The notes under the pieces are model-generated. The model was not told the origin of the DNA, searched no databases, and worked only from the letters and a program-made list of their open reading frames with translations. Shown in pieces: positions 32,674 through 41,260 of a stretch of 64,000 bases of DNA; positions within the stretch are counted from its first letter, which is position 1; each line of letters opens with the position of its first letter. The position numbers were made by a program, and so were the translations under genes. The DNA is taken from contig NZ_QFOB01000003.1 of assembly GCF_003248515.1 (NCBI RefSeq), positions 248,001 to 312,000 on the forward strand, read 5' to 3'. This DNA comes from Sphingomonas sp. GTDB taxonomy: Bacteria > Pseudomonadota > Alphaproteobacteria > Sphingomonadales > Sphingomonadaceae.

Positions 32674-33573
32674 TCACTCCATTCGCCCGCGATCCGCCAG
32701 CGGGTGCCGCGCATTGACCAGTTCCACCAGCCGGCGGCTATCCACATGGGTGTAGATCTGGGTGGTGGCGATATCGGCATGGCCCAGCATCGTCTGCAAC
32801 GCGCGCAGATCCGCCCCGCCTTCCAGCAAATGGGTCGCAAAGGCGTGGCGCAGCACGTGGGGGCTGATCCGCTCGGGCGCGATCCCCGCCTCCCCCGCCA
32901 GTTCGCGGACAAGCTGATAGAGGCGCACCCGGCTGAGATGCTTCTTGCCGGAGGGGAAGAGCCAGGCGCCGCCGGAGGGCAGCGTCGCGGCATAATCGGC
33001 CGCCGCCGCCCGCGCGCGATCGGAGAGCGGCACCAGCCGCTCGCGCCCGCCCTTGCCCTTCAGCATCAGGAAGGGCTGGTCGCCGCGCAGGGCGTTGCGC
33101 GGCAGGGAAACCAGCTCGGTCGCGCGCAGGCCGGATCCGTAGAGCAGCTCGAACAGGGCGGAGAGGCGCAGATTGCCGGGGCTCTTCACGAAAGCGAGGC
33201 GCGCCTCGATCGCCGCGAACAGGCGATCGACATCGTCATGCCCCAGCACCTTGGGCAGGCCCCGCGCGGCGCCGGGCCGGGGCAGGGCGCCGGAAGGATC
33301 GTCGACGCGCAGGCCTTCTTCGGCGAGAAAGCCGAAGAAACGCCGCAGCGCCGATGCCTTGCGTGCCACGGTGGAGCGGGCAAGCGGCAGCCACTCCCCC
33401 GCCAGATTCTCCAGCGCGGCCGCATCCGCGCCGCCCAGCCGCCCGCCAAGAAAGGCCGACGCCCCTTCCAGATCGGTGCGATAGGCCATCAGCGTATTGC
33501 GCGCGGCGCCCGCTTCCGCCGCGAGCATCTCCAGGAAACGATCGATCAACTGCCGATCGCCGGCGTTCGTCAC
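32674..33573 (-). CDS. xerD: Tyrosine recombinase XerD
   Basis: The product is 299 residues. The N-terminal SAM-like DNA-binding domain has 'FLEMLAAEAGAARNTLMAYR'. The catalytic domain has R in 'GLRATELVSL', K in 'LKGKGGRERLVPL', H-x-x-R in 'SPHVLRHAFATHLLEGG', H in 'MLGHADIATT' and the nucleophile Y in 'QIYTHV'. The length and the position beside accA mark it as the chromosomal XerD that resolves chromosome dimers, and not a phage integrase. The GTG at 33573 overlaps the upstream stop. Confidence 0.93.
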   Translation of the reverse strand: MTNAGDRQLIDRFLEMLAAEAGAARNTLMAYRTDLEGASAFLGGRLGGADAAALENLAGEWLPLARSTVARKASALRRFFGFLAEEGLRVDDPSGALPRPGAARGLPKVLGHDDVDRLFAAIEARLAFVKSPGNLRLSALFELLYGSGLRATELVSLPRNALRGDQPFLMLKGKGGRERLVPLSDRARAAAADYAATLPSGGAWLFPSGKKHLSRVRLYQLVRELAGEAGIAPERISPHVLRHAFATHLLEGGADLRALQTMLGHADIATTQIYTHVDSRRLVELVNARHPLADRGRME

Positions 33574-35396
33574 AGCCGCGTCATCGCCTCGGCCGCGATC
33601 ATCCGCGCCTCGCCATCCAGGCCCACGGCCCGGAGCGCGCCGATCATTCGATAGAAATCGGCCGGCGCCACGCCGCTCCACGCCGGCGTCTGCAGGCCGG
33701 TGGCGACCAGCATCGCCACCGTGCCCGGCTGATTGCCCGTCACGGCGCGATCCAGCGCGCGGCCATAAGCGGTGCGCCCGCCCAGCGGCATGCCGATATC
33801 CTGCGCGATCGCCGCGGCATCGGCGGAAGGCAGGCGGCCGAGCGCGGCGAGCGCGGCCACCAGCATCGCCACGCGATGATCGCCCGAATCGCCCGCGGCC
33901 TTGGCGATGGCGCGCACCCGCTTGGCATCGATCGCGACGCCGGGGCGCGGCGCGCCGACCGCAATGATCGCCCAGGCGCGATCGGCATCCTCGCCGCTCG
34001 CCCGGCTCACCAGATCGGCCCAGCGATTCGCCTGGAGATCCAGCCCCGCCGAAAACATCGATCCCACCAGCGCGGCATAATCGCTCTCGCGATCGGAAGA
34101 GGGCACGATGCCTCCCGCTGCCCGCGCCGTGAGGATCAGCGAAGCGTAACGCTGGCGTTCGCTGGGTTCGGCTTCGCCCACGCCCTTGTCCCAAAGGGCA
34201 TGCATCGCGGCGAGCCGCGCGGCATCGTCATCCCCGCGATAGGCGGCACGCAGCCGCCCGGCCGGGCTTTCCGTATCGAGATCCCCCGCCTCGTCCATGA
34301 CGCGGCCGTAGAGATCCACCAGTTCGCTCGACGAGACGCTGCCCATCACCGCCGCCGCACGCGCCGGCGCCACGCGATCCGCCGCCGCCAGCATCGGCGC
34401 GCGCGCCAGCCATCCCTGGAACCAGGCGGGCGCCGCATCGACCAGCGCCTGCGGGATCACCACGTTGAGCGCGGTCGCCAGCCCGAATCGCCAGTCGGTG
34501 AGCGAATCCACCGCCGTCCAGTCGATCGAGATGACGCGCCGGGCACTGCCGCCCGCCGCCACCAGCCGCTCGGCCAGCGCATGATCGATGGGATCGCCGG
34601 GAGGCGCGCGGCCGATCGAGGCGTTGGCCGTGGCGATATCGCCGGAAAGCGCGGCGCAGATCGCGCGCACCATCGGCCAGATCGGCTGGCCGCCGATCGT
34701 TTCCTTGCCATCGGGCAAGGGGCAGAGGCCGGCGGGGTCGCTCGTCGCCAGCGCCGTCTGCATCGCCACGCGGCGCAGGCGCGGGCTGAAATTCTCGACA
34801 TCGACGCCCTGCACCAGCGTGCGCGCCGCATCGGCCTCTCCCAGACGCAGCAGCAGCGCGGCGCGATCCGCCACCCAATCCGCCTGCCCTTCGCCGGCCG
34901 GTGCGGCCGTGGGCGCCAGCAGCATGCGCCGCAGCATGATTTCCGCCCAGCGCGAGGCGATCGGCGTCTGCACCAGGCGCATCAGCGTGGCGAGATAGCG
35001 CCCGTCGACATCGCCGAATGCCTGCGCGCCATAGCCCGCATCGATGCCGATCCGGTCTAGCGAACGGCGCGCAGCCGGCGGCAGCTCGGCGGGCGGGGGC
35101 GGCGGCTCGGCTTCGGAGGCATTGGCCATGCCATCCAGCGGCAGCTCGATCGGCGGCGCGGCCGGCGCCTCCGGCAGAAGCGGAGTGGGCGACGAAGCGG
35201 GTGCCGCGCCCGCCGGGGCGCCGGAGGAAGCCGGCGGCGTCGCCTGTGGCGCCGGCGCGGGCGCGGGCGCGGGGCTGTTGAATCCCGGCGGAAGAAGCGA
35301 TTCGGGCGATTGCTGCCCGATCGCGGGCGCGATCAGCGCGCCGCCGGCCAGCAGCGCCGCGACAAGCGCCAGGCCGGCCTTACTTGGCGGCTTCAT
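33570..35396 (-). CDS. Large exported hypothetical protein, Ala/Pro-rich
   Basis: The 608-residue protein has a signal peptide (LALVAALLAGGALIAPAIGQ) and a low-complexity Pro/Ala linker (about 35-115). A long alpha-helical, repeat-like domain fills the rest and suggests TPR/SEL1-type helical pairs ('ADRAALLLRLGEADAARTLVQ', 'LTARAAGGIVPSS'). I recognise no named family; it looks like a periplasmic scaffold protein. It overlaps xerD by four bases and a small membrane protein gene by 17. The order small-TM / this / xerD / accA appears to be a shared sphingomonad arrangement (recollection, not checked). Confidence 0.75.
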   Translation of the reverse strand: MKPPSKAGLALVAALLAGGALIAPAIGQQSPESLLPPGFNSPAPAPAPAPQATPPASSGAPAGAAPASSPTPLLPEAPAAPPIELPLDGMANASEAEPPPPPAELPPAARRSLDRIGIDAGYGAQAFGDVDGRYLATLMRLVQTPIASRWAEIMLRRMLLAPTAAPAGEGQADWVADRAALLLRLGEADAARTLVQGVDVENFSPRLRRVAMQTALATSDPAGLCPLPDGKETIGGQPIWPMVRAICAALSGDIATANASIGRAPPGDPIDHALAERLVAAGGSARRVISIDWTAVDSLTDWRFGLATALNVVIPQALVDAAPAWFQGWLARAPMLAAADRVAPARAAAVMGSVSSSELVDLYGRVMDEAGDLDTESPAGRLRAAYRGDDDAARLAAMHALWDKGVGEAEPSERQRYASLILTARAAGGIVPSSDRESDYAALVGSMFSAGLDLQANRWADLVSRASGEDADRAWAIIAVGAPRPGVAIDAKRVRAIAKAAGDSGDHRVAMLVAALAALGRLPSADAAAIAQDIGMPLGGRTAYGRALDRAVTGNQPGTVAMLVATGLQTPAWSGVAPADFYRMIGALRAVGLDGEARMIAAEAMTRL

Positions 35397-35514
35397 TGGC
35401 GAGCGGCCGTTCGACCCGCACCTGCGGCACTTCGCGATCCAGCGAGGCGAGCGCGAACAGCACGCCTGCGAGAATGACGACCAGCACGATCAGGATCAAC
35501 AGCGGACGCGGCAT
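35380..35514 (-). CDS. Small single-pass membrane protein
   Basis: The product is 44 residues, 'MPRPLLILIVLVVILAGVLF' then a short charged tail 'LDREVPQVRVERPLANEAAK'. One membrane helix at 4-24 and a periplasmic or cytoplasmic tail of 20 residues are predicted. An ATG four codons upstream (35526) is also possible. It overlaps the start of the large exported protein by 17 bases, so both are made together. The function is unknown. Confidence 0.65.
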   Translation of the reverse strand: MPRPLLILIVLVVILAGVLFALASLDREVPQVRVERPLANEAAK

Positions 35515-35679
35515 CTTATCTCCCATCACCGACGCCACCCGAAGCGACGCGGCACACTCCATACAAAGCCGGCCACATATTCCGTGGCGCGGCGAATTCC
35601 ATCCTTCCGGACACGTACGGCACCCGGCAAGCTCATCACGACCGGCGCCGCTCGCTCCCTCCGGAGAAAAACGTCGCCC

Positions 35680-35712
35680 CGGGCGAAAACCCGGCAAGCG
35701 GGCTTTTGCCCG
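35680..35712 (+). repeat. Long hairpin upstream of aroK
   Basis: A 14-position stem (35680-35693 with 35699-35712) with one mismatch and one G-T pair closes a 5-base loop, 31 bases before the aroK ATG. There is no T-run. It may be an attenuator-like leader structure or a dispersed palindromic repeat. Confidence 0.5.
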
Positions 35713-35743
35713 AGGCGGGGCGCCTGTGTATAGCCCCCGCGCC

Positions 35744-36286
35744 ATGTCCACCGCCCCCATCACGCCCCGCCATGCGACGGACCGTTCGGTCGTGCTCGTC
35801 GGCCTGATGGGCGTCGGCAAATCGACGATCGGCAAAAGGTTGAGCGGCCGGCTCGGCCTGCCCTTCGCCGATTCCGATCACGAGATCGAGAGCGCGGCCG
35901 GCCTTTCGATCGCGGAAATCTTCGCCCGCTATGGCGAGGCGGAGTTTCGCGCGGGCGAACGCCGCGTGATCGCGCGCCTGATCGAGGGGCGGCCGAAAGT
36001 GATCGCGACCGGCGGCGGCGCCTTCATGAACGAGGAGACGCGCGCGCTGATTCTGGAGCGGGCCACCGCCGTCTGGCTGGATGCGGATATCGATGTGCTG
36101 GCCGATCGCGTCCGCCGCCGCCCCGGTTCGCGCCCGCTGCTGAAGGGGCGCGATCCACGCGAGGCGCTGGCCGATCTCGCGGCGATCCGGAATCCCTTCT
36201 ACGCGCTGGCCCCGATCCACATCAAAAGCGAACCCCTGCCCCATTCGGCAGCGGTGGAATCGATCATGAGGGCGTTGCACGGATGA
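35744..36286 (+). CDS. aroK: Shikimate kinase
   Basis: The 180-residue kinase phosphorylates shikimate in aromatic amino acid synthesis. The Walker A motif is 'LMGVGKST', the shikimate site has 'DSDHEIE' and 'FRAGERRV', the Gly-rich 'ATGGGAFM' is present, and the lid Arg lies in 'RPLLKGRDP'. The ATG at 35744 starts 15 residues before the first strand, the usual distance. Its stop overlaps aroB (ATGA). Confidence 0.96.
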   Translation: MSTAPITPRHATDRSVVLVGLMGVGKSTIGKRLSGRLGLPFADSDHEIESAAGLSIAEIFARYGEAEFRAGERRVIARLIEGRPKVIATGGGAFMNEETRALILERATAVWLDADIDVLADRVRRRPGSRPLLKGRDPREALADLAAIRNPFYALAPIHIKSEPLPHSAAVESIMRALHG

Positions 36287-37377
36287 AGGAGATCATCGTC
36301 GGGCTGGGCGAGCGGAGTTACCCGATCCTGATCGAAGCCGGCCTGCTAGGCCGCGCCGCCGCGCATGTGGGCCGCTTCGCGCGCGGCGACCGGCTCGTGA
36401 TCGTCACGGACGAGAATGTGGCCGCAGCGCAGCTGCCAGCGCTCGCCGCCGGGCTTTCGGGTATCGCGATCGAGACGATCATCCTGCCCGCCGGCGAAGG
36501 CACGAAAAGCTGGGCGATGCTGGAACGGCTGACCGATCGCCTGATCGATCTGGGCGTCGAGCGGTCCGATCGCATCCTTGCTTTCGGCGGCGGCGTGATC
36601 GGCGATCTCGTCGGCTTCGCGGCGAGCATCCTGAAGCGCGGCTGCGGCTTCGTACAGATCCCCACCACCCTGCTGGCGCAGGTCGACAGCTCCGTCGGCG
36701 GCAAGACCGCGATCAACAGCACGGCCGGCAAGAATCTCGTCGGCAGCTTCCACCAGCCGGACATGGTGCTGATCGATCCGGACGTGCTCGGCACGCTCCC
36801 CCCGCGCGAGCTGCGCGCCGGCTATGCCGAGGTCGCCAAATATGGCCTGATCGACGATGCCGCCTTCTTCGACTGGTGCGAGACGCATGGCGACGACGTG
36901 CTGGCCGGCGATGCGGACGCGCGCGTGGAGGCAATCGCCTACAGCGTGCGATCCAAGGCGCGCATCGTGGGCGAGGACGAGCGGGAGACGAGCGGGAGAC
37001 GAGCGCTGCTCAATCTGGGCCACACATTCGGCCATGCGCTGGAGGCCGAGACGGGCTTTTCGGACGTGCTTCTGCATGGCGAAGCCGTCGCCTGCGGCAT
37101 GGCGCTCGCCTTCCGCTTCTCTGCCGCGCAGGGGCTGTGCAACGAGGAGGATGCCGCCCGTGTCGGCTTTCACCTGGCCCGATCGGGCCTGCCCTCCACG
37201 CTGGCCGAGGCCCATGTCGACACCAGCGGCGCGACTCTCGTCGCCCACATGGCGCACGACAAGAAGATGGAAGGCGGCAAGCTCCCCTTCCTGCTCGCCC
37301 GCGGCATCGGCCAGACCTTCCTGGCGAAGGATGTCGATCTGGCCGAAGTGGAAAGGTTCCTCGACGGGGAACGGTGA
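36283..37377 (+). CDS. aroB: 3-Dehydroquinate synthase
   Basis: The product is 364 residues. It cyclises DAHP to 3-dehydroquinate, with NAD and a divalent metal. Motifs: 'LPAGEGTKSWAMLERL', 'FGGGVIGDLVGFAASILKRG' (in two parts), 'PTTLLAQVDSSVGGKTAIN', 'AGYAEVAKYGLIDD', and metal ligands Glu and His in 'LNLGHTFGHALEAE'. It is coupled to aroK. It ends 3 bases from a convergent methyltransferase gene. Confidence 0.97.
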   Translation: MKEIIVGLGERSYPILIEAGLLGRAAAHVGRFARGDRLVIVTDENVAAAQLPALAAGLSGIAIETIILPAGEGTKSWAMLERLTDRLIDLGVERSDRILAFGGGVIGDLVGFAASILKRGCGFVQIPTTLLAQVDSSVGGKTAINSTAGKNLVGSFHQPDMVLIDPDVLGTLPPRELRAGYAEVAKYGLIDDAAFFDWCETHGDDVLAGDADARVEAIAYSVRSKARIVGEDERETSGRRALLNLGHTFGHALEAETGFSDVLLHGEAVACGMALAFRFSAAQGLCNEEDAARVGFHLARSGLPSTLAEAHVDTSGATLVAHMAHDKKMEGGKLPFLLARGIGQTFLAKDVDLAEVERFLDGER

Positions 37378-37380
37378 ATT

Positions 37381-38145
37381 TCAGGCGGTCATCTGACGCA
37401 AGGCGCGGGCCTTGCGCTCGGCATTGACGATCGCGAGCCGGGTGACGAGAGGCGTCGGCATCAAACTCACCATGGCGCGTCGCAGATGCCATCCGAGTGA
37501 GCCAGTGATCCTGACCTTGCGATCATCGCCCACCCTCGCGGCACGCATGTCCTGCGACAGCTTCCGCTCGCCGGTAGCGTTGGCATAGATCAGGCTGTTG
37601 AAACGATACCAAGGCTCCACGTCAACCGCTCCCGCCAATTGCGGGCGTAGCCAATCAAAGGCCCGATATCCATGCGCGGCAAACTTGCGCCGCCAATATT
37701 CGGGTGGCTGCTCGTTGACGTGATGTTCGCCCCCTTGGTGGGGAACGGCAGCGGAAAATAGAATGATATCGCCATGCGCAACCAGGGAGCGCACGAAGGA
37801 GTCAGCTTTATTCGGAGCGATATGCTCAGCCACTTCGAGAGACTGCACGAGATCGAAGCGACGACAGAGATCGAGTGGTTCCGAAAGATCATGCGCAACG
37901 AAGCGGTCGGCCGGTATCAGCAACGCATCTCCACCCGCATACCAGCCGTCGACGGCCACCACATCCGTCACCCCGCTCTCGAGCCACTCCAAAGCCCAGG
38001 CGCCAGTTCCCGCCCCCACATCGAGCAAACTGTCCACCCGCATTTCACCCCGTAACACAGGGATAATGGTCCGAGCGGATCTCCGCGCGCCCTCATTGAT
38101 GTAGTCATAGAATTCGGTGCTGTAGACGTGCTTCATGACCGCCAT
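37381..38145 (-). CDS. Class I SAM-dependent methyltransferase
   Basis: The product is 254 residues. It has the SAM-binding loop 'LLDVGAGTGAWALEWLESG', 'DVVAVDGWYAGG', 'FDLVQSLEVAEHI' and 'DIILFSAAVPHQGGEHHVNEQ', a pattern common in methyltransferases near glycan clusters. Codon use and base content look less GC-rich than the aro genes. It faces a glycosyltransferase gene, so a lipid- or sugar-modifying role at the cell surface is likely (inference). Confidence 0.82.
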   Translation of the reverse strand: MAVMKHVYSTEFYDYINEGARRSARTIIPVLRGEMRVDSLLDVGAGTGAWALEWLESGVTDVVAVDGWYAGGDALLIPADRFVAHDLSEPLDLCRRFDLVQSLEVAEHIAPNKADSFVRSLVAHGDIILFSAAVPHQGGEHHVNEQPPEYWRRKFAAHGYRAFDWLRPQLAGAVDVEPWYRFNSLIYANATGERKLSQDMRAARVGDDRKVRITGSLGWHLRRAMVSLMPTPLVTRLAIVNAERKARALRQMTA

Positions 38146-38266
38146 CTGTCTCCTCAGGCGGCACGACCCTAAAAAGACAGGGTTAATTCTTCGTTGATCG
38201 AGGCATCCTCAACCAAGAATTAACCAGATACGGTCACATCGGGATCAGATTTTCGAGGGTCCGTTC

Positions 38267-39376
38267 GTGAACGACATGAGCTTCAGAGGGCCGGTAACGG
38301 GCCATCGTCCGTTCAACGATCGCCCCTTCATGCCCTTCGGCGCCACAGATACCGATATCGATTTCACATCAGGAATAAGACCGGGCCTCTCGATCGTGGT
38401 CCCCTGCTTTAATGAGGAAGCGTGTATCGAAACGCTTCACAGCCGTCTCAGCGCAGCCGCACGCGCCGTTGCAGGCGACGATTATGAGATCGTTCTGATC
38501 GACGACGGCTCCCACGATCGAACTTGGGACATCATGCTCGACTACGTGGAAAGCGATCCGCGGGTATTTGCACTGCGCCTGTCGCGCAATCATGGCCACC
38601 AACTTGCCCTGTCGGCAGGTTTGGATGTGTGTCGGGGCGATATGATTCTCATCATCGATGCCGATCTTCAGGATCCTCCTGAACTGCTCGGCGCCATGAT
38701 GGAAAAACTACATGCCGATGATGCGGACGTCGTCTATGGGGTTCGCGCGCAGCGGCACGGCGAAACGGTCGCGAAGCGGGCAATGGCAAGGCTGTTCTAC
38801 AGGCTGCTCGCCCGCCTTTCCGACGGAGTGGAAATACCGATAGACTCCGGCGATTTCAGGCTGATGACCCGCCGGGCGCTCGACGTTTTGCAGGCGATGC
38901 CGGAGCGCTCCCGCTATATCCGTGGGATGGTTGCGTGGATCGGTTTCAAGCAGGTTCCCTTTCGTTATGATCGGGACGCGCGCTTGGCCGGCAAGACAAA
39001 ATACCCGCTGGTGCAGATGTGCCGGCTGGCGCTGGACGCGCTTACCGCCTTCTCCGTCGCGCCCCTGCGGCTGGCGAGCTACGCGGGCCTTGCTTTATCG
39101 ATCCTGTCGCTCGGGATGATCGCATATTCCCTGAACGGCTGGCTTGGCGGCAAGGCGGTGCCCGGCTGGACATCGCTGATGATCGTCACCCTCATCCTGG
39201 GATCGGTCCAGATGTTCGTACTGGGCGTGGTCGGCGAATATATTGGCCGACTTTATCAGCAATCAAAAAACCGGCCGCTCTACATCGTCAGCGATACCGC
39301 CGGCGGCGGCCATCGCGGCCGGGAGCATGCCCCATCCCGGCTTGGCGTGATAACAGCGAAACGCCGAACGGTCTGA
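38267..39376 (+). CDS. Glycosyltransferase family 2, membrane-anchored (DPM1/GtrB-like)
   Basis: The product is 369 residues from GTG 38267; an ATG three codons later is possible. The GT-A domain has 'LSIVVPCFNEEACIETL', 'VLIDDGSHDRTW', 'LRLSRNHGHQLALSAGL' and the metal site 'IIDADLQDPPELL', then 'SGDFRLM'. Two membrane helices (about 265-285 and 300-325) close the protein, as in GtrB/ArnC enzymes that load a sugar on undecaprenyl phosphate. It lies 5 bases before a polytopic membrane protein gene that could take the lipid-linked sugar. Confidence 0.9.
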   Translation: MNDMSFRGPVTGHRPFNDRPFMPFGATDTDIDFTSGIRPGLSIVVPCFNEEACIETLHSRLSAAARAVAGDDYEIVLIDDGSHDRTWDIMLDYVESDPRVFALRLSRNHGHQLALSAGLDVCRGDMILIIDADLQDPPELLGAMMEKLHADDADVVYGVRAQRHGETVAKRAMARLFYRLLARLSDGVEIPIDSGDFRLMTRRALDVLQAMPERSRYIRGMVAWIGFKQVPFRYDRDARLAGKTKYPLVQMCRLALDALTAFSVAPLRLASYAGLALSILSLGMIAYSLNGWLGGKAVPGWTSLMIVTLILGSVQMFVLGVVGEYIGRLYQQSKNRPLYIVSDTAGGGHRGREHAPSRLGVITAKRRTV

Positions 39377-39381
39377 TCTCC

Positions 39382-41130
39382 GTGATACGATTGGAATCGC
39401 CTTTCACGGCGGGGCGCGCACTGCTTCTGGCAGTATTCGGACTGTCGTTGTCATTGATCGCCGGATTCCTCGTACCGGTATATTCCGACGAGATCGGCTG
39501 GCGTTTTCAGGAGCGAGCCGCACGCGACGGCGTCGATATTCTCTTCAGCGATCTGTGCGGTCCCAACACACTGGCGCGGCCTTTCTGGTACATGATGCCC
39601 GCGCGCTGGTTCTCCGCCATTTCAAACCAGATGCTGGCCTCTCCCCTGTTCGTGCGAGTGGAAGGCGTGCTCTGTGCTTCGGGATGGGCCGGCCTGCTCT
39701 GGATGCTCCTGGCAAAGCTCGAACCGGATCGCTCCCGCCGGCAGTGGATCGGCATGCTCTCCTATCTGCTGCTAGGGCTCGGTTCGCTGCCTTATATTTT
39801 GGTGTTGAGCCGGCCGGAGCAACCGCTGATCCTCACGACGATCCTGATCCTGATCGTCGTCTTCGTCCGTCCGCCCGCGATCACGAGCCGGGGCGAAACA
39901 GCTTTGAAAGCGCTTGCGATCATTTGCCTGAGTGCCGTTGCGCAAAGCTATCATCTGAAAGGCGTGCCCTATGCAGGAATCGCGTTTCTGGCGATCGCCG
40001 TCTGCGCGCAAGGCGGCGCCACTCTGGCACCCCGACTGACTGGAATGGGCATATTGGCCCTCATGACCATGACCTCGGCGCATTATTGGGCCGATCGCCT
40101 CAAATGCCCCGGCGATGCGAAACTCGCCGCGATGTATGCGGGGGAAAATCTGGTCGCGGGCCTGTCCGGCGGCGTCGACTCCATTGGGATCCTCGGTCGG
40201 GCGCTGAAAGGTGCCGATCCCTTCAACTATGTTTTCCTTGCCACCCCGATCCCCGAACCCATGTCGGATTGGCTTCCACACGGTCTGTTCTCGCCGGCGG
40301 TTTCGGTGGCTTTCCTGTTCGCCCTGATGATCTTCTGGGGGCTAGCGCTTGTCGCGACGGCTTTCGCGCTGGGCCAATTCCTGCTCGAGCGCAGAATCCG
40401 CGCCCTTGCCGATCCACGATTTGTGCTTGCAGCCGCCCTGCTTGGCGTCTTCGCGATCTGGGGTGGAAGCCAGCTAAAGCGCAACGTGTACGAAGCCGGG
40501 CACATGCTTCCCGTTCTCATCCTGGCGATGGTCCTGTCTCTGACGTTGCCGACCGCGCGCCGCACGCACCTAATCGGATGGCTGGGCCATTTCGGAAAAA
40601 TCGCGCTGCCCGTCTCGCTGATCGGGCAGGCGATCATGATAGGAACTTTGGCAATCCCGCTTTGGAGAACTCTCTCCAGGCCCGGTTACATCCAGGATCA
40701 GCCCTTCTCCGTTTCGATATCCGGTTATGCCGGCATCACTTCGGATATCAGGCGGGCGATGGTCGGGGCCGGCATCCCCCTCAGAGGCCCTCTATATCGG
40801 CCGATGATCGATGATCTTACCTATCTCGCGCTCCAGGACAGCCGTCTGCCGCTGCACCGCCTCGGCGTCCTTTCGACATGGAATGGCCGGATTCAGGATC
40901 CCGTCGCCTATTTGCATGATCAACGATCAGACGGCGTCATCGTAGGCTGTCACTTCCTGTCAGGCGATCTGAGAGAGGCTGCCACGCCATCGGGAGTGGT
41001 CTGCGCCGTTTCGCGACAAACGATCGACCGTCTCTTCCGTCAACGCCGACAGCGGGCTGACCGCAAACGCCGATCGGCCCGTTCGACCCCCAACATGGCT
41101 CTGCCCCCATCAACCTTCGAGCTGGGATGA
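39382..41130 (+). CDS. Polytopic membrane protein, GT-C-like glycosyltransferase candidate
   Basis: The product is 582 residues from GTG 39382, with about ten membrane helices. The first helix is followed by 'VPVYSDEIGWRF', an acidic Asp-Glu pair in the first outer loop as in GT-C enzymes that use polyprenyl-phosphate sugars. A soluble C-terminal domain of about 130 residues has no clear family. It lies 5 bases after the GtrB-like gene, which would make its donor. The acceptor is unknown and the enzyme assignment is an inference from topology and context. Confidence 0.65.
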   Translation: MIRLESPFTAGRALLLAVFGLSLSLIAGFLVPVYSDEIGWRFQERAARDGVDILFSDLCGPNTLARPFWYMMPARWFSAISNQMLASPLFVRVEGVLCASGWAGLLWMLLAKLEPDRSRRQWIGMLSYLLLGLGSLPYILVLSRPEQPLILTTILILIVVFVRPPAITSRGETALKALAIICLSAVAQSYHLKGVPYAGIAFLAIAVCAQGGATLAPRLTGMGILALMTMTSAHYWADRLKCPGDAKLAAMYAGENLVAGLSGGVDSIGILGRALKGADPFNYVFLATPIPEPMSDWLPHGLFSPAVSVAFLFALMIFWGLALVATAFALGQFLLERRIRALADPRFVLAAALLGVFAIWGGSQLKRNVYEAGHMLPVLILAMVLSLTLPTARRTHLIGWLGHFGKIALPVSLIGQAIMIGTLAIPLWRTLSRPGYIQDQPFSVSISGYAGITSDIRRAMVGAGIPLRGPLYRPMIDDLTYLALQDSRLPLHRLGVLSTWNGRIQDPVAYLHDQRSDGVIVGCHFLSGDLREAATPSGVVCAVSRQTIDRLFRQRRQRADRKRRSARSTPNMALPPSTFELG

Positions 41131-41260
41131 TGGCTCCTGCACGGCACCCCTGACGATCGCGTCCAACGTTCCTCAGCCGATGACGATTTCCGGCGCGCCC
41201 AAGAAAGCCAGCACGCGAATCTCCCCGTGAAGCTTCAGGCTAATGCGGCGCCGGGCCGCG

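Noticed and set aside
32674..33573. Tyrosine recombinase as sign of a mobile element
   Set aside because: Its length and position next to accA fit the chromosomal XerD. No att repeats or cargo genes lie beside it.
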